Shown: one piece after another, positions 14,411-28,065 of the stretch | Layout: each line of letters starts with the position of its first letter | Position numbering within the stretch: the stretch's first letter is position 1 | Assembly: GCF_028554725.1 (NCBI RefSeq) | Contig: NC_071671.1 | Span: forward strand, 69,620,001-69,684,000 | DNA length: 64,000 nt | Source of the DNA: Zeugodacus cucurbitae | Taxonomy: Eukaryota; Arthropoda; Insecta; Diptera; Tephritidae | Direction: 5' to 3' | The notes under the pieces: generated by a model | Database searches by the model: none | What the model was told of the DNA's origin: nothing | Seen by the model: only the letters and a program-made list of their open reading frames with translations | Program-made: the position numbers and the translations under genes

Positions 14411-14503
14411 ATGTCAATATTAATTCTGCATCGCATATCGAAGATTCAACGACTTTCCTTCTTCAACGATTACGATTAATCGCTTTAAGCAGAGCATTCA
14501 AGT
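14411..14503 (-). pseudogene. Shredded Ig-domain exon of copy B
   Basis: This is the direct-orientation counterpart of the exon at 57,985-58,131. About 93 of 147 bases remain. The matching pieces are GTCAATATTAATT, CTTTCCTTCTTCAACGATTACGA and GCATTCAAGTCTG (plus-strand reading). The middle, coding for the conserved Cys and Trp, is deleted. Flanking intron also matches, for example GACCAGCGGCA at 14,339 and 57,899. It has no coding capacity. Confidence 0.75.
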
Positions 14504-17167
14504 CTGTAAGAAAAACTTAAACTTCAGTGAATTTGCGTGATATTCAAAGCAACTGTTTATTTATTTACCACAAGCATTCCGCCGATTAATTAATTCACTC
14601 AAAGTATCAGAGCTGTTTAATTTATAAATAATCGCAGTATTAGTATCAGAAAGTGAAATCTTGAATAGCAGCATTGTTGTGAAAGATATTCGAGCGTGAA
14701 ATTAATAATAGATCAATAATATATATATAATTATAATCTTTACTGTGCATAATTGAGACGGAAACGGTTTGCGTTTAGAATGAATTTAGAATTAATAATG
14801 CTGTATTTGTATACATATTCAGCAACTTATTACTGCGATATGCATATCTATGCTTGGAGGTGAACTACAAAACAGCGGTTCGTTCGTTCATATACGAAAT
14901 ACCAATATGTATATAATAAAATCTATACGGTACGGCACAGAAGCCTTTTCGGTACTTTCACTTTATTACGCCATCTCTAAATAACATTCATATCCAACGC
15001 AAAACAAAAAGGAAAAGATTCAAATGGAAGAATATAATAAATATTCAAAATGAAATTACACAGTCTATTCACTCCTTCAGTAATTTGTTATTCAGCAAAT
15101 TTTTAGGTTCCAGTTACTGTAAAACAGCATTTCTTCTGCGGGTGAAATAACTTTCGGCGAAGTGCTCAGAACTTTTGCGGCAACAAATCAGTGATGCAGA
15201 TTTAAAAAAAATGGACAATTGCAAAACAATAAAGAAACAAATGCAAACTCAAACAGAAAACGCCAACAAATGTAAGAAAAGTAAGTGTTGATCGAACTTA
15301 CCATGTAGTATACACATAAATGTACAACTTAATACTGAATACACTTAATACAAGGATAAGCAAAATACGCAAGGTGCCAGAAACAAAAGCGATTTGGGCC
15401 GAATCAGGAAATTACAAAAGTGTAAATGGCACATTTAGGATGTAACGAGTTTGAATAAATTTTTAGAAGACCCTAAAAGGCTAGTGTAAATTCAAAACAG
15501 TCCTGCCGACATAATGATGTAAATACAATAACGTCACAAATCAAACCGTACTGCCGACAACGTAAGATGCCAACCACCATGCAGAATTATTGCAAGGTGA
15601 ACGATTTCTATGTCAAAGCGATTAATGAATTTCCCCTTTATTAAATCACGGTTTTCATTTGACTATAGGTTGACGTTGAGCAGAACATTGAGGAGATTCT
15701 AAGTGATATAGCTGTTATTCCGTTATGTCAACAATTGCATTGCTTTATGAACATATATGTATATATGTAAGAGGCCAGTAAACATTAAAGATAGTTGAAC
15801 TTTTGATTTGAGGTGTAGGCTGTATAAGAAAATTAAAATTGAGACTGCCTCTTTTATAGGCATTGTTAAATATGTATATAAAAAAATATTTAAACCATGT
15901 ACCATACCCTTTTAATATCACTGAAGTATGTAGTTCGAAAATTTGTGCACCCTTGTGTATACGGAACTTGCCTGCGACTGTAAGCTGCATCATTGTAAAT
16001 TACATAATACATTCATAACACATTCTTTACATTACTTCTGGATGTCATCATAAATTCTCACTTATGCGGAACGTGCCACATGCCACACTCATGCAGCGCA
16101 TTCGCGCTCGGAGCAAAGCATTTTACAATATATTACTTCATTTTGACGTTTAAATAAATGTGTACATCTAAACACATAAAATAGTATTCTCGACATGTCT
16201 TTTACATAGGAATTAGAAATATGAGTTTTATGTAAAACTACACTTTCCTCCATCTCCACAGTTACTGGTCATAGAAGTTGGTGGCGAAGTAATATTGCGA
16301 TTTTGAAATTAAACTCCGCCATATATTTTACTCTCATTTGATTACTGGCACTTACATACAATTGCCATTCCAACAATTGCCGCCGTTTTAAAGTATTTAA
16401 TTTAAAATCCCACCAAATTTATTCAAAAACATTTGCCGGCATTAATATTCAATTAAATGCAAATAAGAGTGAGCTGCTGCCGAGAATTCGAATATCTTCG
16501 ACATCAATGTTGAGGCTAGAGGCGCTCGTGTTTGAATTAGCGCGTCACTGCGTGACAAGAGGTGTGGTACGAGGCGGGCGAATGTTGCATCATTTATTTT
16601 TCAGACTACGCAGATGAGCTGGAACCGCTCCTTAAACTTGGCATATGCAAAGGAAAACACGCAACTTGATGCTATTTTAGGAAAGTTAAGGGCGTAAACT
16701 CATGACAGACAAATAGTTTTCAGGTTATTACGAGTTCTCCTTCTCTCCTCTGATTTTAATACTAAGTAAATAAATTTCTTATTATATAATTCAAAGTGTA
16801 GAAATTCAGGCAAGCTTTTCTTATTTCATGGAACATAGAACATAATTCATAATAATAATAATTGGCATAATTCTTTAATATTGCTTCAGAAGTAAATTAA
16901 TTATAGCATATTACAATTTCGTAGAATTCTTATGGCAACCATTCTTCTATCAGTCAATCATTTTAACTGCATTGATTTTTCATTTTGCACTCATAATATT
17001 GATAGCTTTTTAATAAGCTATTAGTACCCAATGGACGGCCAAATCATCCGTCATGATGGCCGACAGGAGCATAATTTGAATGCAATGCGATTAATCATCG
17101 CCAGTGAACAAACTGTGCCAGTGAGGTGAATTAAATTTATTCAATGGTGTTCCAGTTCACTACTTAC

Positions 17168-17820
17168 CGTTGCTGTTGGCTATGTATCGGCTCAGCTCAA
17201 CTCACTAAACACCTCCTCGCTAGTGGCATTTTGCCATCAAATTTTTCACCACAATTCCTGTTGATGAAGAGCACCGGCAGGCACATATGAAGTAGGCGGT
17301 GTTGATGGTGGGAGCTTTGGTGGGTTAAAAGTGGATATGATTGAGGATGAGGTCGCCGTTGTTAAACTGTATAAACTTTCATTCACAAAATCGCATTCAC
17401 AGCGACAGCCGGAATGGGAGTTTGAAAGCGCGGAGGCCTTCGAATGCAGGTGATGCTGTTCGCCTCGCAGCTGACGGCATTCACTATTTGAACCCGCGTG
17501 TTGATATTTTTTTAAATTTCGCCGTTGATTGCAATTCCTCCGCTGCCGGCTTTGTTGCCAATTTGGACGTTTTTGCAGCAACTGTCGTTGTCTTGCTGTC
17601 GGCTACAATGAGATTGGCCGTCGAACTGGACGTCGAGCTAGCCGCCGATGCTGTTGCATCAATTGATGATGGTGGTGACTATTGTGTTGTTGTTATTGTG
17701 GTTGGTACTGTCGCCAATGCTTTCATCTCTGCTTCCGATGTGTTCACTCTCCGACATTGTTGTACTGCCCCCGCGTGTAGGCTCTTCTTTTTTGCGCATT
17801 TTGTCAGCCTGCCCGTTCAT
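17168..17820 (-). pseudogene. First exon of copy B: cytoplasmic N-terminus, broken
   Basis: The start codon at 17,820 (context CAAATG) begins MNGQADKMRKKEEP, matching MNGQAAKWRKKENK in copy A. A donor GTAAGT follows at 17,167, at the same place as in A. The frame reaches a TGA within about 70 codons (TATCATCAATTGATGC region). The frames encoding SSTSSSTANLI and later SECRQLRGEQHHLHSKA are in different phases, so there are at least two frameshifts. The segment for the membrane anchor, present in A, is deleted. The exon is about 275 bases shorter than in A. The complementary strand has a 175-codon open frame, which I regard as a shadow. Confidence 0.75.
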
Positions 17821-17879
17821 TTGATTTATTGCCAGAAAATGTTTAACGAACTAAATTCGCTTTTCTAGTTTCGACTTCA

Positions 17880-19597
17880 AAAATATTTATGTATATATGT
17901 TTACAGTCGTCCTTAAAAGAAATTCACAGCGTTTGTGAAAATTATTAATTTATAGTTCTATATGAATTTATATTTTGTACATTCGTTTTTGTTCCAAACT
18001 GTATTTGCACAGTCACACTAAACCAATATAAATTCAATCAAATTTCCTCGTTAGAAAATATCAATATTCGAAAATGCTCTCCCAAATTTGACGTTCTCGC
18101 CTGAAACGCTTACGCAAGCGGTTTAAGATGATGATAATCGGACAAACCATTTGATTGATTATTAAGATTTCTTATTGATGACAGCGACAAATATCAACAA
18201 AGGACGCCAACAAGAAGGCTATCTCAATGACAAAGCGACCACCACAGATCTTGTCGGCCACAGGAGATGGTGTGAAAGCTGAAAACCGCTGATACGGCTC
18301 ATTTGCATAAGGAATTCATTTACGAAAGCGAAAATTTTGTAACAAGGAAATGGCTGATTTTACGAACAGTGGGATAACCAAGTGAAAATTAAATTAACGA
18401 AACAAATCAAAAAGTTACTCATATTGCTATTGTTGGTATTATATGATTCGAGGTTTTAATGCGAATGAGAGCCCATTCGTTCAAAAAGCAGACGTGATAA
18501 AACTCATAGTTTCTACAAGTTCACACGAAACATAATTTGGTTGTAATGTTATTGGGATTCGGGCTTTATTAGTTTATATATGGAACTTCACGTTGTTCGT
18601 TGTCGTTCTTAAGATCAAGTCTTATTTATAACAACAAAAGGCTGTTCTTAATCACTGTATAAATAGTAAAGGCAAGGCGTTTCAATTAAGATAATTTCTT
18701 AAATTATTCCAATTTATTTGCACTTCAACACATAATTTGTGTTTTTCCTTCGCATCCATGTCCCGTCATTTCGATTATTTCGTTGCTGCCGTTTGTCGTA
18801 TTTCCGCTGACGCATGGACCTATGTAACGGAATTTTAATGAATTCACCAATTACAGTTCACTTTAGTACAAGTTTTTCCACATTTCATTGTATTTTCTTC
18901 CTTCACCACAATTCCACCTATACCTTTATTCGCTATTCGAGTTGAAGTGCTTTAAAGCGGATCATCATTGTCCGCAATTCAAAATGGAATTTGGAAATCC
19001 ATTTTAAATTGTGAGCGTATCCACTTCCGTGGCATACCTGCCGAGGAGGATCTTACAATTTTCAACTTTACATTAATTCAATTTATGTTACATTCATTTA
19101 AGGATAGCAATTGCCATGGAAGTTATACAACAAATTGTAGGATACGATGCACGCATCGAAAGGATGTCGTTTATATTTGCTTATTATTTTAAACGAGAGT
19201 ATGGGTATATGAAAGTACGAGTACCAGCGAGAGCAGTTATTATGCTAGCGCACCATACTTCACAATGCTTGAAGAAATAGAAGAAGTGACAACACTAGTG
19301 ACTCAGTTTTCAAACGGAACTACTAAAGACTTTGCAAAGCAGCAAAAGCAAATAATCATAGTGTTGTAAGTAAATCATCGAGAATATGCATGAAAAGATA
19401 ATTTTTCGCAACCAAGATATGTACATATAATCGTAAGAAACAATATAGTATATCAATTCGCGTGAGTGTATCCTCCACAATAGTTGAATATATAACACAT
19501 AAACGCCTGAGTGTATGTATGTTCTCTGCTTTAATGACCATAATAATGTTCTACTGACCATTAACAACGATCCAACGCATAAAAATACAAACAAAAA
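17880..19597. other. Spacer without recognisable features
   Basis: This is AT-rich DNA immediately right of copy B. I see no coding, RNA or transposon signature. It does not visibly resemble the sequence beyond the first exon of copy A (63.4-64.0 kb), so the duplication with A appears to end near 17,880. Confidence 0.45.
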
Positions 19598-20332
19598 ACA
19601 AGTAAAGAAGGGCTAAGTTCGGGTGTAACCGAACATTTTATACTCTTGAAATTTATTTATTTAACTTTATTTATATTATATAATACACAATTTGACCCAC
19701 ATATTCGTCATATATATTGTATAAAGTCCATTGAAAGTTGGAAACCATAATATTAGGTTAGAAGCACCGAGGTCCTCGTGTTCGATATATGGGGCCTTAA
19801 AAACCCATGGTTCGATTTCGGCGATTTTTAGAATGGGGCTGCCACACTATAAACGTAGTATTTGTGCAAAGTTCTGCACCGATATCTTCACTAGTACTTA
19901 CTTTATATATTATAATGTAAACGATTCAGATCCACTTCAAAGTTCTGGATATAAATTTTATTTCCGTAGCTTTATTTATGGCTTAGTTATGGCACTTTAT
20001 GTGTTTTCGGTTTTCGCCATTTTGTGTACGTGGCAGTGGTCTGATTTTGCTCATTTTCGAAAGCAACCTTCGTATAGTGCCAAGAAATAAGTGTGCCAAG
20101 TTTCATCAAGATATCTTAATTTTTACTCAAGTTACAGCTTGCACAGACGGACGGACGGACGGACAGACAGACATTCGGATTTGAACTCCACTTCACCCTG
20201 ATCACTTTGGTATATATAACCCTATATCTAACTCGTTTAGTTTTGGGTCTTACAAACAACTGTTATGTGAACAAAACTATAGCTATAGTTGCTAAACTCT
20301 TTAGCAACTTTTGTTGCGAGAGTATAATAAAA
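19598..20332 (+). repeat. Dispersed fly repeat, copy 1 (internally deleted)
   Basis: It starts with the ACAAGTAA...GGCTAAGTTCGG motif and a short palindrome (GTTCGG...CCGAAC). It shares long stretches with 37,521-38,545. A (GGAC)n tract with GACA units sits at about 20,145-20,171. The end TTGCGAGAGTATAA (20,314-20,327) is the reverse complement of TTATACTCTCGCAA, the motif expected just inside the start; copy 2 has a near match there. About 480 bases present in copy 2 are missing after 19,950. It looks like a non-autonomous element and no protein is credible. I recall similar repeats from other fly genomes, but the family name is not certain. Confidence 0.75.
20145..20171 (+). repeat. (GGAC)n / GACA simple repeat
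   Basis: Short tandem GGAC units run into GACAGACAGAC inside the dispersed repeat. The same tract is found in the second copy near 38,526-38,540, so it is an internal part of the element and not an independent microsatellite. Confidence 0.8.
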
Positions 20333-23300
20333 GTAAATGACCCATTCGCATTGCCTTATCTTCATCTAATGCAACTTTTCGCAAATTGTTGTGTGAAAAC
20401 GTTTTCACAGATTGACATCCACAGACACTCCGCGTTCATTGCCGAACAATTAATTTTACTTCTTCTTTCCATAATATTCAACTCCAAATGTGAGACTTGA
20501 TGTGCTAATATGATGTGATATTTTGCGATATGATGTGAGGTCACTTGATACGAATGATATGTGTAATAATATTCTCAATATTTATATATATAAATATAGA
20601 TTTTAATTAAATCATCTGACTTTTTACAATATTTATGAGTCTGAAATAAGTGATAAAATCAGTGGCTTCTCTCACGCCCCAGTATTAAAATGTTACAGAC
20701 AGAAACATTTATTTGAATAAATAAAATGAGCTGCTAAAAATAGCATAAATTAAAATTTACTTAAGATATATGTATGATATATAAATAATTTGAAAACTTT
20801 TCATTTGTGTGAATTTTCAACTGAAGTTCCTGAACATTTCAATCACTTGCTTCACTTACTAATTTTTGAAGATAAAGATTAAAGCAACGCTTCCGGCAAT
20901 CAACTTGTAATTGCTTGACTAATAACACTAGGGAAGTTGCGCACGTGTGTTGTATGTACATTTTATACACATATGCGTAACCGAAAATCAAAACGATTCA
21001 CACATATACGTGATTCGTGTTCTGCTTTTAGCCAGAGGAAACATCTTTGTTTTGGTGTTTGCATCTTATCACGCTTTGAAATCACAACGCGTGTTAAGAA
21101 GCAACACAAGTTACACTCACACACATATATACATCCGTGCAGAGTTGGCCCACTTACTTACATATGTATTGAGTTTAACCAAATATTTACATCAGCTTAA
21201 ACATAATATATCGCCTTCTCTCCTCACTCCTGCAATTTCCACCCTTCAAGCGCTTCTTTGTTGATATTATGAAAAGTAACAAGACTGGCTGATTTTGTTT
21301 TAAACAGTGGAAAGCCCTATAGGTATTACCACAGTTCTAAATTTATATATACGCAAGTAGGTGCGGATTTTCTGTTTAGAGAAATGGTAGTGAGACAAAA
21401 GCGATTAAGCTTAGCGCCCTCAGAATTGGAAATGGTGTAGATGGAGTGTTGTTCTATAAAAGTGACCAGTGTTAGTTTGGAAACACGCGCACGTTATTTA
21501 GAATCCATAATGAAAATGCTGACCTTTCAACAATTTATATAAAACATAATAAAAACTTGATGTACTATATATATATGATGTAAATGTATATCTTAAAACA
21601 CTTAAAAAATCCTAGGAATGTATCCATATATCCTATTTAAATCACTATCCCTGAGAGACTTTAAATAAAGATGCCTTACATATCAAAAATAAAAAAGTCT
21701 TAATAGAAGTAAATGCTTTATGACTCATAAAAACTGGAAAATGATTTTCCACAAGAAATTATGTATATAATGTAGAAAAATATAACACATAAAAAAGTAC
21801 AATATTTTAAAGAATAATATTCATATACATACATGAATTTTGCCCAATATCCTGCTTATGACAATGAACGTCAACAAATGTCGCTGTCTGCTTCTTACAA
21901 TGTCCGAAGGTTATCAAATACTCTTATCGCTTCTTTGTCATATTGTCATTTATATTCACATGATTGTCCGTCACGTTCCGACATCTTCTGTCAACTCACT
22001 TGAGAATTCAGTTTCCTGTTTTTCGCCATCTTACCAATGCTCTCAGCATTCTCAAACGTGCTTTTATGCTTGTAAATAAATGTGTTTGTTTGTGTTCATA
22101 TTTTATGGCTGCTGGTTATGGTGTTTTACTGTTGCTCGTTGAAAATACGATTACCATAAGTTTAATGTAATTCGGTCATGATTTTTTATGTTCGCACTCC
22201 ATTAATTTTATTGTGATATCTTTTGGTCAGTGAAGACATGGTTGCCTTGTTTCATCGAAGCGGCTCGCTCTTGCATGTCTTGGTCTCATACTCAAGTAAA
22301 GTCAACACATTTAATTTAATAATTTAATAAGTTCAACCCAACTTTAGTATTTGAGGATTTATATCTATCACGGTCACGTTAAAAATACGAACAAAGAATA
22401 TTGGTGAGTGTTTGGGACCAACGTGCAAATTTAATTCTTACTATACCTATACTTACTTATTTCTTTACATATACACAAATATTTGCATACATTTTATTAC
22501 GCATTTAGTGGCATATTATTTTCTTTTATAGCTTACAAATTTATGGATTCTTGCACGCTACTTTTTTACGTCGTGCTACATAAAACTCTTTCATTGCACA
22601 TAAGAAGTCTAAATTTGTCCCTCATGGCAATTGAGTATACCGAAAGTCAATATATAAAGAAATATGAATGAAAATGATATGCCAAACTTTACTACTTTTA
22701 TATTAGACAACATTTTATGAAGCGTTCCAAAATATCCTCCGATTTGCGTCAGAAAAATTGATAAAGAATAATAGGAATATGAATAACAAATTTGAATGAA
22801 CGATTACTGCTGAACAAGCGAATGAACAAGTAAAGACCCAAACAGCTAAGGACGTGTAAGTACGTGAAAATTACTCGTAAAACTTGGAAATTTTACTTTT
22901 CCTCCGGCTTGCGTACTGTTTCGGAATGCTAATTCCAGTAAAGACGTCCATCACTGTAGTTTTTATCTTTCCAACTTAGCATACAAATTGTTTAAATGAC
23001 ACTGGAAAAATCTCACCAGCCGAGCAAACAATCCAGCATACGAATTTTTTGCCAGAATTATTCACTTAAGCTTTAGCAAACCTATATCTAAGCAAAGGTG
23101 TGAAATGCTCGAGTAGATCCACAAAAAAAAAAAAAATATTTTTACAACTTTAATGTTGCTAGTATTAAGTATAAAGAATTTGTTCTATATTATTTATATT
23201 CCGTCGCTCATGTAAGAAATTTATTAATTTTTCACTTTCGGTAAATAAAAAAAAAACTTGTTACACTTCAAGTTAGGCGGCTTCAATAAAGTAGATAAAT

Positions 23301-26300
23301 ACATACAGACAACTTAAATATCTGTATTGAATTACATACTCATACATGTAATGCTATTCCTTTATTCATTATGTGCACATTAACTTCAGTATTGTTTTTG
23401 ATTTGAAGGACTGTTGGCCGATAGCTGAGTCTTGCTGTATTAGTAGGGCTTCTGCTGGAAATTGCTTTATATTATGATGTAATACTGACAACATTTCGTT
23501 TTCTGTTGTGTATACTCGTATATAGGCGAGTTGAAGCTTTCATACGTGCTTCTCTTATTGGCAATCGGCTTTGTTTTGTGGTAATGCGATTAGAAAGCAA
23601 CCTATCAAGGTTTGATTGCTATTGCAAATTATTGAAAAGGAGACAAATAAGATGGACAGCTTGAGTAGTATAATATAGACTGCAAATGCATACGAATTTT
23701 TAAATGAGAATCTCTTCAAACGGATAACTACAAACTAAAACCATTCAAAAAACACTCCTAATCGACGGCTTTAACTTGCCGCCGGCAATTTGTCAACACT
23801 AATCTCTAGCTGCACCCACTTTTCAAACATCATTGATTTACGAGCCGGCATGTCTAAATCATGCAACAGACTGTGAAAGTTTTTGCAGCGTTCGAATGTA
23901 GAAAAACATGGTTAACATACACACGAGCACATATCACACATATGTACATACAATCATGAGTGCGTAACAACAATTGGGCTGATAAGCCTTGTGAAATGTC
24001 TGAAGTAAAATTGCTCTGCTTCAACGCCGATGAACTTCTGTGGTGTTAGGAAAATTTAAAATTTTCGAAAATTGAATAAACTTTCGACAACAACAACCAC
24101 GTAGCAATATATGTATTTACAAACGAATATATGTATTTGTATAGTAGATTTGTGCCCCGAGTGTTATGATTACATCTTGTGGTAAAAATAAGAATAATTC
24201 ACAAACAACTGCCTCAAGGTTTATTCATCGTGCTGTTAATGGCACTTTGCATAATTCTGAGAATATTATTCGCTTTTGCTGAAATTCAATATGATTACGA
24301 ATGTGAATTGAAATCAAATGATATTTAAAATGCGCGAGTGAAGAAGTTTATGCCTCCGAGTCATACTCGTGTCGGAAATACAAGATGGGATGCGAAGGAA
24401 ATAAACTTGTCATGCGTTTGGCAGTTAATGTGATTTCTTTTTTTTACGTTAAGCGTTGAAGATAAGCGCTCGTGCATTATTTTCTCATATTTCTATAGAA
24501 ATATTGAATTTTGCAAACATTTCTAATCAAATCTGAAGAATGTGAAAATTAAATTGAAGTTTTAAATTTATGCTGTCGAAATATAAAATTTTAGTTAGAT
24601 ATAGGGTTACCTGTTACAATCACAGTTTGCAGTTTTGCATAAACATGTGAGTGCAAGTTTACACAGTGCAACCGAAATGACGACGACCGTAAAATTGTTG
24701 CTTTGTTGAATGCAAAATGCGTGCAAACGCTGCCAAAATGCCACTTTAGCATGCAAACAAGCAGAATGCAGGCATTAAAATGTTCTCGCTGCTATTGCAA
24801 CCGCCGCACTTTTTGATGAGACCTCCAAAATTGCATCGTAAGAATCTCGGCGTTGCCATGTATTGCACGCCTTGTTGAGCTCTAAACAATTCAGGTATAA
24901 AGAATACATAAACGTGGCTACGTGAGTGATCTGGACTAACAGCGCTTTGCAAGCTGCCTCTTTTATGACGGTGAAACGCAATGTCGCTTGTAGCTTTTGC
25001 TATGTTGTATTGTGTATGTTTGTGTACTAGTCTCTAGACTCAGTTACAAAATTGAAAATTGGTTACTTATGCTGTAAGTACAACATGGAAAAGCAAAATC
25101 TAAATATTTTTGTACAACAAATATTTTTTCCCTTCGCCTCGCAAATTACTCCAAAACCTGTCATATTTTATACAATATTTAAGAAATTTAATTCCAGACC
25201 CAACTATGCCAATAAATGCCACAGCTTTAACCTTGTTTTACCAGGCATTGAAACAGCTGCCCTTTTTTTACTTTCAAAACTGCCTCCTTTTAGGCGCTCC
25301 AAATATCCGCCCCTACTACTACACACACACTAACAAATACTGTAAGCTTTTGTCCATTTTTTATTTTGTTCGAGGGTCAGTTTGCTGAACTTTGTATTGT
25401 TTGTTGCTGCTTTGAATTACTCGCACAATGATTGAATTTCTTCTTCTCTTTTCAATTGCTGATGTATCAGGCTTGTGCGAAAATGTTTTTGTCTCTTCTG
25501 GCAATATGGGCTTATTACGAACAAACTACTAACCTCAGTTGATTTGTAAGAGCATATCAGCAAAGAGCAATTGCTTCCAATTTATGGTCATTGGATTAGG
25601 AAGCGACGTAAAATTATTTGTTATTGATCAATAAATAATTGGTGAAGTAAAATGTTTATTCTTTCTTAATGAAATATCTAATATTTCAAATTTAATTTGT
25701 AACAAAATTCCATCTCAACTATTTAATGACAACAACACTTTACCACATCCACCACAAGATTTATACAGTGTGCTAGAATATTGTATCAGAATTTCTCCGT
25801 TGACATAATTATAGACACTGCAACCACATTTCATGTTGCTACTCCTTACTTCAACAGCTGTAGCCATTAATAAAACCAGTTCAGTGCAAAACCACATAAC
25901 ATGAATAGACATATTTGTATATGTGTGTGGTGGACATGTGCATAGAAGCCATAATGCACTGCATGTCTCTTCACTTTCTTTCTTCTTACACCGCAAAGCA
26001 ATGACTTGAATGCAGTGTATGCAACATCTGTTATTGGTCCCCATTAAAGTTTACTAAATATTAACGAAGTGTTGAGAGCTTTAGAGCAGACGATGTCTCA
26101 TAAATTTTCTTCCATACTCAAATGGTGCTTTCGTGAGCAACTATGAAGGGTTTTATTTAACTATTTATGAAACCATTTTGTTTTATAAAATTCATTATAG
26201 TTTCTGAAGCGAATTTGGTAGCAAAACAACACTATTCTTTACAATTTTTTTTTTGAAAATTGTTGCTTTACTTCAGCAGCAGTGGCAACAATGGGCAGTA

Positions 26301-26887
26301 AACTCATATCCTTACATCCCTTTTATGCAGAATCATAATTTGTGTAACAACCCACCCAACCAATGGACCTCACCCAGCAAAGTAGAGAGAAAATCACTGC
26401 AAAAGCGAAACATTCGTGTGCAAATTGTGGTGTAAAAGCAGCCATCAGTTTACTCGGTCATTTTGCAAACGAGAGTCTGTGCCTGTGCTAACAGGCTCAC
26501 CTTCGATTAACTGTGATTAGCTTTTGTCAGTGGAAAACGCTTGCGCTTGTAGAAGGTACAAAAAATGAAATTTTTTTTCCTGGCGAATTAGATTTCCAGG
26601 CGTTGCTGTACATTCATTAAGGATAACGATGCAAATGAAAACAAGGACAGGGTACCAGATTGGACAAAAAAACGCACTTCGCATGTACAAAGTACAATGT
26701 AAAGCTTTCGCTATTAGATTGCTGAACACGTACAGTTGAGCAGTTATGCCTTTGGAAATAGTGGAATTATTGTCCTAACACAAGTGGCGCAATTGGATGT
26801 AATACCGTTAAGGGAAACATAGTTCGGAGCTTATTATAGGAGCTTATCCTTGAAATTTACAAAATAAACAAATTTAAGCTCACCATG

Positions 26888-26900
26888 GCGTATACGTAAC
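26888..26900 (+). repeat. Recurrent 13-mer, site 1
   Basis: Exact GCGTATACGTAAC. It is followed by ATT, as at 28,053 and 49,544. Function unknown. Confidence 0.6.
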
Positions 26901-28052
26901 ATTGCATATAAAATTATATCAGACCGTATAACAGTTGTTCCATTGTAAGAACATCTACAAAGACATTCATTAATTTAAAAATTATTCAAAATTATATGTC
27001 GCTAAACAAACAAGAGCATTGAATTAAAAAGTTTGAAAAGGCGAATGCCAATTTAATAGAATTTAATAGCTTGTAAAATACATACTTATGTCCATACAGA
27101 CATAAGTAAATCATAAATTTGATATGTCCAAAAGCCTTGCACTCAACTCTTTTCCTCACATTTCTACACATATAAACAGAAATTTGAAACACATTCATTC
27201 GAAAAGTGATGGTAGAGAGAAATTGACAACGTTTGTAAACTTCAAGTTTCAAGAGCATAATAAATTGCAAATTCAGTCTTTGACTTTTTTTTTCGGCGGC
27301 TCTTTGGCAAGCGTATGCCTGAATTGGAGACAGTAGCATACATTTCACCGTTGCACTTTTTGTCAGCTAAAGCATATGTTACTGACAGAATGAACATTTG
27401 CATATGCTTGTGAGTTCAGGCGGAGAATTTTCTATTTTTTGTACTTTCACCAGGCATGTGTTTAACCGTTTCATGCCAACTCCTGCAGACTACTGTCTGC
27501 AGCCTTTATATTATATGACTGGCGCATTTTTCGAATGTAGTAAGCACACAGACAGATCTGCAGAAAACTTTTACTTGTCTACGTGGGATTTATCAACATT
27601 ATGTCTATCGTCTGCAGCTGCAAATTCGACTATGAATTGCTTGAATAACTTTCATATGTATGCGTGCTTTTGCATATCGACATGTTGCACCTCTGGCGAC
27701 TAGTGGTAAATTTCAAACATATCCAAATGTCAAGATTTGAATTCGTATAGTGGGTGAAGCCATCTTTAGGAAACACAAAAGAGACAAATGGAACTAAATC
27801 TGGCCAATTCCATTAGAAGACACAGTTGCAAATAATTAGAAATATTTTTATACCACGACTTCGTAAACTATATTAAACCAGGTTTTCAATATAATAATTT
27901 ACTATATTTCGAATTATATTCTAGCAATCTCAAAAAAAATTAAGTGAATTAAAATCCATTTAATAAGTACCACAACAACTTAAGAATGGTTGTTCCAATA
28001 AGATCTTCGCATTTTTCAAAACCAAAATGACATTGTGGTGCTGGTTGTTCGT

Positions 28053-28065
28053 GCGTATACGTAAC
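28053..28065 (+). repeat. Recurrent 13-mer, site 2
   Basis: Exact GCGTATACGTAAC. With flanks it shares GTGCGTATACGTAACATTA (19 bases) with the site at 49,544. Confidence 0.6.

Larger units (their letters stand above)
7700..17880 (-). repeat. Copy B: direct duplicate of the flanks of the colmedin-like locus
   Basis: This region is collinear and in the same orientation as copy A. Anchors are 7,860 with 41,930, 8,060 with 42,185, 8,295 with 42,915, 10,085 with 43,985, 11,370 with 44,850, 12,455 with 45,755, 13,500 with 56,095, 14,411-14,503 with 57,985-58,131, 15,580 with 60,440, 16,050 with 60,875, 16,520 with 61,750 and 17,168-17,820 with 62,431-63,358. The A interval from about 46.0 to 55.9 kb has no counterpart, so the second Ig and all olfactomedin exons are absent. 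Collagen exons are also unrecognisable. Divergence is high, with many small gaps, so the duplication is old. Confidence 0.85.

Noticed and set aside
17341..17868. 175-codon plus-strand open frame opposite the copy B first exon
   Set aside because: It lies antisense to an exon recognised in copy A. Its hydrophobic, Val/Ala-rich product is what the complement of Thr/Asn/Gln codons gives. A similar shadow occurs at 63,058-63,468.
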